This document shows, piece after piece, positions 11,960 to 24,229 of a DNA stretch of 64,000 bases (positions are counted from its first letter, which is position 1; each line of letters starts with the position of its first letter). The position numbers and the translations under genes are program-made. The stretch is from Fonsecaea monophora (lineage: Eukaryota; Ascomycota; Eurotiomycetes; Chaetothyriales; Herpotrichiellaceae). The stretch covers positions 62,001 to 126,000 of the forward strand of contig NW_019173966.1 of the NCBI RefSeq assembly GCF_001642475.1, given 5' to 3'. Below the pieces are notes generated by a model. That model saw nothing but the letters and a program-made list of their open reading frames with translations, was not told where the DNA came from and did not search any database.

Positions 11960-13192
11960 GGCTATCAAGTCTGTGCTGGAGAAAATGTTGATGAATGATG
12001 GTGGAACAGGGATGAGGTCGCTATATATAAAAAGTGGGTTGTTGGAGATGTGAAAGTTCAGGAGAAACGGAGCAGGCGAGATGGCTTTAATGGTAAGGCA
12101 TCACAATAAGGTCTGATTGTTCCTGAATGCCCCTCAATAGCTGTCAGTGGGGACACTGACTTTCGTCCATTTGTGAATACAAGGACAATAGGGACCGGGA
12201 CTATTGTGAGTCGAGTTGTGGTCGACAAATCAAGGAGATAATTTTGAATGTGAAGTGATTACATTTGCGCGATGAGGCCCCTGCGCTCCGCACTAGAATT
12301 ACGGTGGGCCATGAGCTCAGCCTCGCGCCACAGCCTTACATATCAAAGGTCTAGACCCTGTGATTCTTGAGCCGCAACCAACCATCTACAGTATCTCCAC
12401 ACAGCCTTGCCTGAAACTACATCTCGCTTCTCCTCGTCTCCTATCTCGAGGCCGTCCTTCTTCGTTGCTTGCTGCATTCGTTTTAACGCCATACAAACAT
12501 TGACTCGGGATTAAAAGGAGACTTCCATCAACAGTGGCTTTGCACAAATCTGAGTCACCAGCAGATCCCTCCGTCCGGGTCCGGTCCAAGACTTCAGAGT
12601 CCCTTTTACCCGTCTCCAGATTCTTCGGGTTTCCCTCCTCGCGTGTCGATTTTATATTTTTATACCATAAAGCTCGACCTACACCACGACACGAAGGATG
12701 TCATCGACGAAAACCTCGAATATGTTCCAGTAAATGCCATTGGAAATCACCTCGAACTGAAACAAATCTAGCTGACGGACGCGAGGAACAGGAGTGGAGG
12801 GTTCACGGGATAACAAGCTGTGACAGCGATGTGTGTGGCGGATGTGTGCCTTTGGTGTTTAATGCCTTTAAGGGGTTTGTGGACAGATCATATCTTTCGG
12901 CTGGTGTCGGAAAGGGTTCGTTCTTGAGAGAACCATGCACGCAGATATGCCGGGTGAGCCAGCCACCAGAGGCAATGGGTAGTAGAAGGAAACCCTGCTC
13001 GCAAATGTAGTTGTGCATAGTGAGGACAGGAGCTGGACGGACAGCACTGCCTAGACAGATCTTCATCCATAAGATTCATCCATGGAAGAGATATATTAGT
13101 ATCTCAGCGCAACAAAACCCGCCCTGAGGAAACATCTCCGCGAGAACAACAGGTCATGATGTCGTGAGACCGGCACTCGAGGACATCGTCTC
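11960..13192. other. Intergenic, UBP8 promoter and DAM1 3' flank
   Basis: 1.2 kb between two leftward genes. A TATA-like run lies near the UBP8 start (listed separately). No convincing coding frame or RNA gene is seen in the rest. Confidence 0.5.
12022..12030 (-). promoter_or_regulatory. TATA-like element upstream of UBP8
   Basis: On the minus strand the sequence reads TTTTTATATATAG about 65 nt before the UBP8 start codon, a plausible TATA box given its orientation and distance. It was chosen by eye. Confidence 0.4.
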
Positions 13193-13976
13193 CTACTTGC
13201 TCCCCCTCGCTCGACCGCGTGGTAAACTACTGCCTCTCGAACCCCGACTACCAACAGTGCCTCTACTTCCTCGCGTTCCCGCAGCAGCACCTCCTCGACC
13301 GGCAGGTTGATGGGTCTGTTTGACAGTCGAGGAAGTGCCAGGTGTTATTGACGGGGCCATGCTTTTGCGACGTGGAGTTGCCTTCAAGCTTGCGAAACTT
13401 GCATCTGCTGCAGTCATGAAAGTGGCGTCTCCAGGCCCGTCGCCGAGCCGGGTATCACCAGTGGTGTTGTTTTGCGCCGTTGTTGACTGATCATCCAGAA
13501 TTCCTTGGCCTCCCTGCTGACGCTTTTGCCAACGCTTAATTGACTCTGTGATTGGAGCCTGGCGCGAAAAGGTCATTGTCAACTTCGTCCCAACAGCGGC
13601 GCTATTGTGACAGCCGCAACAAAAACAAGGGGGGATACACGCAACTCACCTCTGGAAAATCAACAACAAAGGCATTCATGTTCAACCCGTACAAAAAGCT
13701 AGCAAAACTCTCCCCGAACCGACTGAGACTCTCGTGCATCAGTTGTAAATGCATCAAATTTGCCTCCAGGTCAGCCATTGAGTCACTCAACTCCGCAAAT
13801 TGCGGCTCTAGGGAGTCGAGTGGCAGCCCAGGCCCTGTGAACAATCCGTTATTCTGGTGGATAGAGGCACGTAATGAGGAACGAGACGAAGGCCGGAGAG
13901 GAGTTGTTGGTCTCGAAGTGGGGGAGCGCGATCTCGTTCGTCCGGGCAATTGTGATGTAGGGCGTGACTGTGACAT
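13193..13976 (-). CDS. DAM1: DASH complex subunit Dam1
   Basis: Kinetochore protein of the DASH/Dam1 ring, which couples chromosomes to spindle microtubules. Exons 13976-13650 and 13558-13193 (intron 91 nt, GTGAGT donor) give 230 residues, typical for filamentous fungi. The N-terminal tail is Ser/Arg/Pro-rich (RSRSPTSRPTTPLRPSSR), a likely phosphorylated region. The core is the Dam1 signature: LEPQFAELSDSMADLEANL, MHLQLMHESLSRFGESFASF and LYGLNMNAFVVDFPE, with splicing at DFPE|APITESIKRWQ. The C-terminus is basic with Gly-Ser-Arg repeats, as expected for microtubule contact. RPN3 and SPC34, the latter another DASH subunit, are the next genes to the right. Confidence 0.92.
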
Positions 13977-14542
13977 TCTTCTTTTCCTGGCTGAGCAATA
14001 GGGCCTGTTTGGGTGCTGATGTTGACACTGAGTCCCTGTATATAGGCACTGAGTACAAACGATGAACCTGCGCGATGGCCGGCATTCCAGAAGACGTGTC
14101 TGCATCCGCCAATCACAATCCACCGTTTTCGTGCCTTCGGAAAAAATGTTGTGAGGGTTGTTCCGGCGAGGCTGGCAAGGCTGGCAATTGATACCTACAG
14201 GTGATGACAAAAGGCAACATGCTCGTGGCAATCAATTAACAAAGCTTCCCAAAAGCTAAAAGGACTGCATGAGATACTCCAGGAAACAATTACATTGTGG
14301 CGGAGCTCTAAAGACTAGCTGCCGTCACCAAACACGACACTACAGAGATCACTGAGGCCCTGAGATCCGTCAAACCCTGGCTGACCGAACGCCAGGTACA
14401 CAGTCCGTTGGTTTGCCCGAATGTATGCGCGTTGGATCTTCAGGAGCTCCAATCCTATCCCTGAATCCTGTCCTGTCGAGGTTGCTCCCTTGCTGCACTC
14501 TCAGGAATCCCCATGTAAGGCACATAAGATGCTTTCCTCCAC
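13977..14542. other. Intergenic, DAM1 promoter and RPN3 3' flank
   Basis: 566 nt between two leftward genes. No gene or clear regulatory motif recognised. Confidence 0.55.
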
Positions 14543-16389
14543 TCAGATCCCGTCAAAATCACCACCTGGTGCGTCATCATCATCCATCTCTCCTTCGACA
14601 ATCTCCTTTGCAAGCTCACGCTCGCGTTCACGCGCCTCTTGAGCATTCTTGAGCTCTAGTCTATGTTGATTCATGGGGAAACGCATAGCCTGTTTGGAAA
14701 GTTAGCAAAAGAATCAACTTGCGTTTTAAGATCAATGTACCTTGACACTCTCATCGTGTAACGCTAGGCAAGCTTGTATACGCTCATGGAAAGCGTCACC
14801 GGGTTCCCTGGTAGCGTATACATCTCCCACTTCCTTGCTCTTCATGTACCCACGCTCGTGATCCAGGCTGGCCTCGATGACCCCATCGCGAATCGCCTTT
14901 GCCACGATGTATTCCGCGGACTCTTCGCTGTCAAGGCCAAGCCGCAAACACATATCGCGCAGAGAGATTCTTGCATATGACAAAGACATCATGCGAATGC
15001 CGGTTCTGATCACATTCTGGCGCAGTCTCAAAATAAGTGTGTATGTATCATCTTTTCTAAAGGTGGCATTGTACCGCTGAACCAAGTTCTGGAACCCGAT
15101 CACATCTCCAGAGCTGACGGCTTGCACAAGTTGAAGATATGGCTGCAACGCTTTCTCCAAACTAGGCTGGCGGAAGATCGCACGATCCGGAATATCTCCC
15201 ATCAAAAGTTCAACCACAATAAGCATTTTGGTCGAAGCTTGATAGAATCCACTGGCTTTGTAGGATGTTGGCGACTTCCGCGTTGCTCCAATTAGGTGCT
15301 CGTGAGCTTCTGTGTACGAAAGTTGAATTGCCCGAATGCGGCCGAGGTAGTACAGATACCTGGCAATCTGATTGTTGGCAGCGGTGGGAGGGAATTTGGT
15401 GTGGGATATCAAGAGATCGGCCTGGGTGACGTGAGAGGTGGAAAGGTAATTCCGCAGAAGAAGAGTCGTGACTGCGGCTTGAATGTCCTGATCTTTTCTC
15501 AGTGTCGCAGTTCGGAGAGCATCAAGAAGTGGTTTCCGGATCGACAAAACCGCAGCAGCAGGCGAGGGAGGCAGGGGCGCCAGTTCTTCGAAGAAAAGCG
15601 CATAGTAGAAATATACCCGAGCCGAGAGCGAATCCAAAGTCCGGCGATTCAATGTTCGGAGATGTTCAACCAGAGCGCTCGAGAATTGGGCGCCTGCGTT
15701 GATTGATTTCTTATCGTAGAGGTGGACTTGAACCAAGATCGAAAGGTAGACGTCGACTTCAGGGAGTATCTCCTTGTGTGAGGCTTTTTGTTGCACTGTA
15801 TCCCTCTTGCTATGCCATTCCTCAACTTGTTGAGCGGGAAACGACGGGTCGTCCTTGACGGCGCTTAAAAGGGACATTGCGGTCGCGGTGGGCGTTGCCC
15901 AAGTTTGGGTGACAACAGAGGCTATCACATAAGCGGACAGATGTTTTCGGATGGAAGATATGGAACGGAGGACTCTCAAGCTGAATCGAGGATCAAACTG
16001 GCTGACAGCGCGTTCCAACAATGGAAGATTGGCCTTGATTTCTGGAGCAACGTGAGTAACACATCTTCAAGAGCAAAGGTCTTGTGCATCTTACCCTCGA
16101 TTGCCTTTTCTTGAGGATCGACCTCCTCTTTGCCCTCCTTTTCCCCGTCATCATCTACTGCTCCGTTCGTGAGATCTGCATCGGTAGCTTTCTGAGGTGC
16201 GCTCGGAGTGTTGGCGCCCTTTGCACGGGGAACGACAACTGTCATCTCATCGTCGCCATCCTTCTCCTTTGCTTGTTTTGGCGCCCGCTTGGAATTCTTG
16301 GAATCCTCCTTCATTTCGACGTCGTCTGAGCCATTGATGCCATTTCGGGTAGGATCGTTGCCGTTGAGATGGGGTTTGTCGCCGCTCAT
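14543..16389 (-). CDS. RPN3: 26S proteasome lid subunit Rpn3
   Basis: Non-ATPase lid subunit of the 19S regulatory particle (human PSMD3). Three exons (16389-16095, 16041-14741, 14689-14543) give 580 residues. The first about 100 residues are acidic and low in complexity. From residue 100 the frame shows the family core (EIKANLPLLERAVSQFDPRF, RSISSIRKHLSAYV), a helical TPR-like region, the PCI domain around residues 370-480 (RISLRDMCLRLGLDSEESAE, AKAIRDGVIEASLDHERGYM), and the Rpn3 C-terminal tail (AMRFPMNQHRLELKNAQEAR) ending in an acidic stretch. Intron 1 is 53 nt and intron 2 is 51 nt. The divergent neighbour SPC34 shares its promoter region. Confidence 0.95.
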
Positions 16390-17059
16390 ATCTTCGGCGG
16401 GAGGTGGAAATGTTGTGCTGAGAAACGGACTGGACTGACGAAGGAGTAGATTCAAGCCGAAACAGGCGTATGGCTGATCGTTTGTTGTGTGGAGTTCTTC
16501 TGTACAGGAAGGAGGATTTATATCAGGGCAAGATTGGGCGATTCAGTTGGCACACGGCCCAAAGTTTCAAGATCCTTTCCCACCTCCAATCACAAGTTCG
16601 TTGATGCAATCGACCTTCTAGGGTATGTGATTGTGATACACCGTCGAGGAAGAAATGTCGAACTTGAGAGGAGAATGCTTAGGATGATGTATGGGTTGGT
16701 TTGAAGTCACGGAGGTTTTGAGTAGGAATGGAGATGGAGATGCAGTCAGTTACCTAGTGGTCATTTCTGACCTTTCGATGGCGCTTGCTCTCCATAGCGC
16801 AGCCACAGTTCGCCAGGCACAACAGACAGACGCGTTCGGGTGCCTCTCCACACCCACCATAAACTAATCACCAACACTCTATCATTAGAACCCATGATGC
16901 ATGTACAAGACGCCTTGACGGCATGAATGCTGTACATTCTTGGCTACTGCATATGCTGTCAATATCGTGGCCTCTTCGTAGCCTGTGACCGCAGTATACA
17001 GCAGCGCGGCAGGTGAGACGATCAAGACTGGGACACGTGCTTCCACATCTCACAGCAAT
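16390..17059. promoter_or_regulatory. Divergent promoter region RPN3 / SPC34
   Basis: 670 nt between the diverging start codons of RPN3 (left) and SPC34 (right). I looked for the yeast proteasome box GGTGGCAAA on both strands and did not find it. Confidence 0.5.
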
Positions 17060-17842
17060 ATGGCTCTTCTTGCGAGCCATCTGGAGCAGATTTCTCTATC
17101 TGCCAAGTCGATATCTGAGCTGGAGTATGCATACAATATGACTTTTCTGATTCTCCTTCGCTGACAAGGCCGCAGATTTCCTCCTCCTAAGATCTTCACA
17201 AATGCTCTGCTCAATAACCAGGAGATTACAACCTTGATTCGCGACACGGAACCTCACGAGCGTGCGCTCTTCTCGATCGACCCCAACGCTGTCAATAGAA
17301 GTCGTCCACAGAATGGCTTCCGTCCTACAGACACCAAAAATGGTCTCCAAGGTCGTAAAAGTGGGCTTCCTTTGGCGAATCACATGAAACATTCCGCGGT
17401 CTCGACGCTACTGGGCAAAGAGATGCTTCAGGAGATCAGACAATCTAGCAGTGGACGATCTCGTCAGGGAGTCAACGTTGAAGTTCTCCTCCGAGGTGCA
17501 GAACGGCTCTGCGAGGTGTACACCGTGGCGGGAGCAAAAGACAGAATCCGAGCCCTCCGCACCCGTCACCGAGAAGTTGCTGGCTCCATAACAATACTTG
17601 AGGACAAAGTCTCCAGGCAACAATCCCTTCTAGAGAGCGCAAACCAGGCGTCCAATCCTGAAGAAATATTAGATGAGAATGATCTGGGGCAAGACCTCAG
17701 CAAGTACAGTGATACGCCGAACTTGACGGGCGAAGATTTCCAGCTCGAAGAGGAGGAGATACGCCTATTGGAGGCTAGGAAAAAGACCTTGGAGGAGCGC
17801 GTCGCCGGTATGGAAAGAGACCTCGGTGGGCTTTTGAAGTGA
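17060..17842 (+). CDS. SPC34: DASH complex subunit Spc34
   Basis: Second DASH/Dam1 ring subunit in the window. Exon 1 is only 65 nt (17060-17124) and exon 2 is 17176-17842; the 51 nt intron (GTATGC...GCAG) restores the frame to ISELEFPPPKIFTNALL, the family's N-terminal signature. The protein has 243 residues. RDTEPHERALFSI follows, then a basic linker and two coiled-coil stretches (AGAKDRIRALRTRHREVAGS and the Glu-rich EEEEIRLLEARKKTLEERVA near the C-terminus). A gene call starting at the first ATG of exon 2 would lose the conserved first 60 residues. Confidence 0.92.
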
Positions 17843-19784
17843 GGCACATCTTAAAGCCTGACATCTTCACATGAGCAATCCATCAGAGAAGGACTGCATC
17901 ACCTCAAGCCTAAGGGGACTGCTGACAGAAGCGATGATGGACGATTGGCCACCCGCGTTACTTTGGGCGACGAGAGGGCTACTCTGAGCAGCTTTGTATG
18001 CCATTGGCATCTCCGTTGTGCCCTGAAGTTTTCGCAAACTGGTCGTTTTCCCCGAAACTCGCCAGCTCTCGAAAAGCCTGGCTCTGTTGCACGAGCCAGC
18101 TCGGTCGCGTATCAGTGGTCATCATACAGCAGACAATATGGCATCAAGACATTCATTGAAACCACCACCACCTGCTTTCAGCAGCGGTCATATGAATAGG
18201 AGCTTCTGCATCAGCTTGTCGTCAACTGGCCTCCAAGAGGAAGATATCGCACTGTCCTCAACATTTCGCCTCGCCGGGCTTCTGCGGTACGTGGCATGTC
18301 ACGCCGCTCAAGAGCAAGAGGGACGTGCACTTTCGCTTGTGAGCAATCTTTTACTCCTTTTCAACATTTTCAAAGGTCTGACTCCACCTTTTGCGCTCCA
18401 GCCAAGCCGGACAGTTAAGTTGCATGTTGCTATCAGAAGCTACTGAAGCCACGCTTCTTTGGTGGGGCACGTAGCCTCTGTTTTCGTCCAGGTTCTGTCA
18501 TCTGTGCCATCAAATCAAAGAGGTTGAACTTCGCTTCTTGGGGCAGGAGAATGGCGGGGACTTCGTCAGTGGATGGTTGAAAGCGGGCAAGCTTTTCTTG
18601 GAGCAGAATCCGCGGGAACTTATGTACAAGAACAAGTACCTACTCGTGGATGAAAGAAATCTGAATGCATTCTTCAGGGGGCGGCCGCCATGTATGGTAC
18701 TACCTGGTAGGTACCGTACGATGTGGAACGGCAGAAAAGAGTAAGGTGCGTCTTCGAACCATACCTACTAGGTATTCAGGGCCCAGGACTGGTATAGACC
18801 GTGTCAAGGCAACGAATGAACAGTTGAACTAGATTCCCCAGCTGTGGGCATTTGGGGCTCTCTGATAGCTCTGGTGCCACTTAATACCAGGGGGACGCGG
18901 ATGGCCGTTGTGAGAGGCCAATGGAAGTGGATGTCTTCCTTGTAAAGCCAACGAGAGCAGCAGTCAAAACTCGGGACACCTGCGAACAGTCGTGCACTAA
19001 GGCTACAGGCTTGTCCCCAGCTAGTTAAAGAACGTCTGCAGCTGTGACAGAGGGACCAGTAGCAGGCCCAGATTTCTTCCCCTTAAGCACACCAAAGTTC
19101 AGGGCCCCCGATGTGCAATTGGGCGCTGGGCTTGGGCCCGCAATGGGCAGCATCCACAGCAATGGGTGTCAAACGTGAAAAAAGGGAACCCCATGTCCGG
19201 ATTGAAACACCAGCCCCGAAAAGCCCAGCATTCGACGCAAGCCAGCAGTCAAGCAGTCACTCACTTGTTTCTGTTCAGTCCGCCCTCACCGACGCCGCTT
19301 GACATCTTAATTGCGCCTGACCTTCTTTGTTTAACCAAGTCACAACACTCTTTCGGCTGGCAGCGACAGCGACAGCGCAGCTCGTTCTTCCACAGTTGTT
19401 AAACAGGGGGAGACTGAGCTTTGAGCCTCGAAATTTCCCCCAACTCCTCAACTGCGGAGCGGAACCGATTGCTCGTTACCCGGTCCATCGTTTGCGACCA
19501 CCGCCTCCAGTTGCAAAAAAAGCCTCACAGGCGCCTCAATTGAACCCAACATAGCGACAGTCGAAGATCCTGGTCTCAATACTTGAACATTGCCTTGTCG
19601 ACTTCTCGATTGCTACGAAGGTTGAATCGAATCTTGACAGACTGACTTCGGACTTGCAGAGTTTCGTATCAACTCAGGCAACCTCATGGATCACTGATTG
19701 TTCTATTGCGAATTCCTTGCGCTGCCTTCCGCGACCTCTCATCCCATTTCCTGTCGCCTTCCTTTGTGTCGCCGTCTCACCAAT
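17843..19784. other. 1.9 kb intergenic region, SPC34 to histone-fold gene
   Basis: 3' flank of SPC34 and promoter/leader of the next gene. A 119-codon frame at 18087-18446 is not supportable as a gene. 19330-19780 looks like a long 5' leader. No RNA gene or repeat recognised. Confidence 0.5.
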
Positions 19785-22700
19785 ATGGCGCAACTACGGA
19801 GCATGGGTTCAGGAACTGACGTGCTTTCCATGTCTGCAAAATCTACAAAAGCCACTCTACCACATGCATCAGCGCCTCCTTCGTATGTCTCGGTCGCCGA
19901 AGCCGAGAAGTTGGTCTACGCAGAGATTGATCGTCTAGTCAAGATTTCAAATAATGCGGTTGCCATGCTCAATGGATTTCTGGATCAGATACTCTATGAC
20001 ATCCTCTCCAAATCGCAATCGACAGCATTGGGTGCGGTCCGAGCTGCAGTTCCGCTGGTCTTGAAACAGAGACTGGGACGTGCAGCTATAAAGGCTGCTG
20101 ACGAGGAATTACAAGACTATTTGGATGAAGACGAACTGGAAAATATCCAAAACCACCAAGCCATCCTTGACCCCAAAGCCGAATTCGATGTCGATCTCGC
20201 TTGGAAACTCACCAGGCTGCGCTGCATGGTTTATGCAAAGCTAGGTGACATGGAGGAAGAGGACGAGGAGGATTACCTGGAAGGTGATGATGTGAGAGAC
20301 CATTTAAGTCAAGTAAAAGAGGCATACAGGTCTTCCGCGAGAATCTCCCCACACTCTGCAATCTTCCTATCCACCGTCCTTGAGTTTCTCGCCGAGCAGG
20401 CTCTATGTATAGCAGCGCAACATGCGAGACGGCGAGCAATGTACCTCAAGGATGCGGGTCGAGAAACCGCTCCGATCCAGCACCACGCAGAGCCAGACGG
20501 AATTTTCTTGGAAGAGATAGATATGTCAGGCATCGGCAAAGAAGGGCCTCTAATACGACTTTGGCGGTCATGGAAGGGAAGTGTGCGGACTGGCGGCAGC
20601 ATGTCCTCACGCCCTACGACACCCAACGTTATGTCGCCTATCAGTTCTGAATCTCCCATGCACGAATGGAAATTCCCTTCCGCACCAGTGATCCCACCAA
20701 TTCAGGAAGAAGGGAGTCGGTCCGTTACGCCAGCAAACGTCCCTCTACCGATGACTGAAAATGATGTCAATGAAATAGAGGTGCCGGGGTTGGCGCGTAC
20801 TTTCGAAGAGTTGGAGAACAACGAGGCGCGTCCTAGTCTTGGAGACCGGCGGCCCACGAGTATGTTAATCATGCCTGGCCAATTCCCAAGTTCGGCAACG
20901 GCCGATGAACATTCAGACAGGCCACGTCCGAGCAGAAGGAGATCCAGATCGGTGCCTACTTCGTCGAAAGCTTCTTCCGGCGCACAGTCGATGTCTCAAT
21001 CGGAACTCGCTCCTTCTCGACCTATAGGTGGAGCTAAGGATGATATAGATCTCTCGGAGAAGCTCGACGAGGATACTCGATCGCCTCAGGGGGAAGGCAG
21101 ATCTGGTCTGCATTCAACTGCAATCGGCGCCACTGTTGCTACAATCGCCGGCGCGCTGAACATAGAGGCAGCAAAAGCTCTCCGGAGAGATCGACCGAGC
21201 TACGAGTTTACTTCGCCAGTTTCGGCTGACACTAGAGAAGAACGGTTGCCAAGCAACAGAGCAGATGACTTCCAACAGACACATAACCCAGTGTCAGGGA
21301 ATGGCATGGCTGTGGTGGAGGAAGAGTCACAGGAAGCTGCAGTCGATCCGGAAGACCTGGCTTTGAGCTCCAGCGATGGTGAAGGAGACCAGGTCGGAAA
21401 CGATCACACCAATCCCAGGGATTCTGGGTTCAGCGTTGCTGGACCCGGAGATGCTATTCATGAGCATGAGCAAGAGGATGCCACGGATGAAGGAGAACAC
21501 CTGGTCGCACACAGCTATGACCCTAGACTAGCTCAAAGAGAAAGTGCAGCTGATAGTCGAACTTCGAGGTATTCGAATCTGGGATATGCTACGATCTTCC
21601 AAACACCGGATACAACAAGTTCAGGCTACAGCAATGCGAATTCTACCGGCTCATTTGTGCAGGGAATGGCGCCTTCCCAGAACCCTGGTGCTAACTCAAC
21701 TACCACAACACCAAGCACAACATCTACATGGCCAGCAGTCATTCCAAATAGAGGATCCTCCTTGGACCATCAAAACACCGAAGGTGTTCGAAATGAACCG
21801 CGAGTCCCTCAACATCCCCCACCGCCCTATCATTCGGCGGAAGACCAAGAGGCGGCGGAAAACCCACAAGAGTTACACTCGCGATATGCGACCTTGGGCA
21901 TGACTACGCAGAACGGCCGCGCAAGAAGCGAAAGCGCGAACGGAAGACCATCGACATCAGGTTCTGGAACAGTTCGACGGCAACACATTCGGCTTCGTTC
22001 AGATAACGAGGAAGGGTGGCCACGGGAAGACTTTGATAGAACGAAAAAGAGTCTTGATCTCCTGATTGACAGCAACGAAACACTCCATTATACTCTGACG
22101 CCTGCTTCTGCCAATGTGGTATGTATCACCGTGAAGTCTACCTTGCAAAGCGCTGACATAGTTTACAGGGAGGAAAGTTCAAGGTGAAAAGCCAGACGCA
22201 GGAATTGGCAGATTTCTTCCGAACCACCGCGCCTCCGGGAGAAGAAGTGCGGCCGAAGTCATCTCGTTCTGCAAAGGATGGCCTCCGAGCAAACCCTACT
22301 AATTCAATTTCAGCCAAGTCATCTCATCCTCAAATGCCTAGCCAGCAATCTACTCCCTCGCCTTCTAAGCCGAGGAATCGTCTGGGTGAACCGCGTGAAG
22401 CACGGATGGTGCGAAACAATACTCGAGATCTCGCTGATTATGCTCGTTCTACCGGACCGGAAAATGATGCACAGCTTCCAAAATTGCTCGCCGCGCGTCC
22501 TGCCACCGCTCAAGGTGCCCGGTCGGATCTGTCTCTTAGAGAAAAGGTCTTTGGAGTTGACGGTGACACCCGTCCTAGCACAACATCTGGGAAGTCTTCG
22601 ACTAGGTCGAAGTACCAGGCTCGAGATGCTAGAGGGCCTCGAACGGCGGAAAGTTCTGATTTAATTGACTTTATCAGAGAAGGGCCTCCACGAGCTGCTG

Positions 22701-23629
22701 GCGAACACCGCATTGATAGGAGCGTGGCCCCGTTTCGAACAACGATGGATTCTGATGATTTGAACGCGCTGGCACCTCCACCTGAGCTCGACACCAGGGG
22801 ACGTAACTCTGATGGCAGTGCTCAAGAAAGTGCAATGACGGTCAAATCAATGCCCTCGTCAATGAACTCACGCACTGGATTACTGGAATCTACAAATCGT
22901 GCGGCCGGGAAGTTCACGAATGGGTTTGGATCGTCTGCAACTGCGATATCGAAACAACCCGTCATTCCCGAGACGGATGGCACGCCCAAGAGGACTCGAC
23001 CGAAAGTCCGAGATCCATACGCAATTGATTATTCTGACGAGGAGGAAGAAGACATGGAAGAGGCGTATGAGCCGCCCAAGCGAAGGACCGATGAAGAATC
23101 ACTTGTTGACTTCCTGAGGAACACTGCGCCTCCTCCTGGCATGACGACTCAGCCCATTCTTGCTGCAATACCCGGCCCTACTCAGCCGGATCCCGCAAAC
23201 ATGATCAGACAGTCTACTAGCAGCTCCAAGCTGAAAGACCTTCTACCTGGTGGCTCGGTGTCATCAGCCAGGAATAATCCACATGCAAACGGGAACGGTG
23301 CAACACCCAACACAAGACCAGTCAACATTGCGCGCGCAGAATCTCCACACTTGACGCAGGTGGGATCAAAATTGGACAAATACCGGCCTACAACAACTAC
23401 ACATGCTCCGCATGTCGAGCGAAACAGACAGAAAATGCGTGTCCAACCGAGAGATGCCACTACAACCTCGAATGGTGGCGGCACTGCAGATCTGGCTGCA
23501 TACCTGATGAACTCGGGGCCACCACCAGGCATGAATGAGAAGCCGCCACAGAAGCTTGGAGGTGCGGTGCAAAAGGATCAAGCAGGGTTTCTGAAATTCT
23601 TCCAGAGGAGAGCAAGTGTGAGAAAGTGA
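19785..23629 (+). CDS. Large fungal protein, histone-fold-like N-terminus, five PPG motifs
   Basis: Exons 19785-22118 and 22169-23629 (50 nt intron, GTATGT...TACAG) give 1264 residues. Residues about 35-115 form helices (AEKLVYAEIDRLVKISNNAV, LDQILYDILSKSQS). Residues 187-216 (SPHSAIFLSTVLEFLAEQAL and onward) closely resemble the alpha-2 region of histone H2A. Residues about 230-775 are Ser/Pro/acidic and probably disordered, with nuclear-style basic patches (RPRPSRRRSRS). Exon 2 carries five spaced copies of a short motif of the form L-x-D/A-[FY]-x-[RM]-x-[TSG]-x-P-P (see repeats). The start ATG at 19785 follows a leader with an in-frame TTG only. I do not recognise a named family with confidence; a chromatin or scaffold role is inference. 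Confidence 0.75.
22205..23530 (+). repeat. Five dispersed copies of an LxDFxRxxxPPG motif within a CDS
   Basis: Degenerate protein-level repeats at 22205-22240 (LADFFRTTAPPG), 22427-22459 (DLADYARSTGP), 22658-22690 (DLIDFIREGPP), 23102-23140 (LVDFLRNTAPPPG) and 23492-23530 (LAAYLMNSGPPPG). Spacing is irregular (about 220-450 nt), and the linkers are Ser/Thr/Arg-rich. The pattern fits a short linear binding motif repeated for multivalency. It lies wholly in exon 2 of the histone-fold-like gene. Confidence 0.75.
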
Positions 23630-24229
23630 CCAGGAAAGTGGACGATGATGTGATGATAGTCCAGAGGTATTCTGCGTTATGCACTGGGTACCCGGGACGT
23701 GACAAGAGGTAATGTTATTCGATGCTGTGCTGGAAGGCCATGTATATTGGAGGAGAGGCCAAAGGAATCAAAATCGCCAAAAGATTTTTTTCTTCTCTGA
23801 TGAAGCTGGATAGTCAGATACCCAAACAATCTATTTTGCCATGTAGATTAGCAGTTGAGGACGCTCGGAGATCCTGTCAATATACACAACATCTTTGTCT
23901 TATGTAAAATATCCCCTTTATTGCAAGTCGCGCGCTTCACTAATAAGATAGTGTCAACGTGTCCGGCCAGGGTTTGTTGGAAAAGGGGCTTCCTTCTCAC
24001 CGCCCACGTGATTTCAGTTTTGTACACAGTTTCTGCCACTCCTGAACATTGAATGAATTTCAGTCTCCAGGTCTACCAATTCTAAACAATTTCCTACACG
24101 CTTTCTTCCCGCCCCTTTGCAATCCCCGTTTTCTCACTCCCGGAGCCGCAGCGCGGCTTTGGTTTGTTTTCCGTTTCAGTGTTCCGTTGTGCACTTTGTC
24201 GTCAACCAGAGCGGCTGTCCGTCGGCACG
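23630..24229. other. Intergenic, promoter of ERV25
   Basis: 600 nt between two rightward genes. No gene seen; the last 150 nt are pyrimidine-rich, typical of a fungal leader. Confidence 0.55.

Noticed and set aside
18087..18446. 119-codon frame between SPC34 and the histone-fold gene
   Set aside because: No motif and no partner exon; a GTACGT inside is a possible donor, but I found no acceptor that leads to coding sequence.
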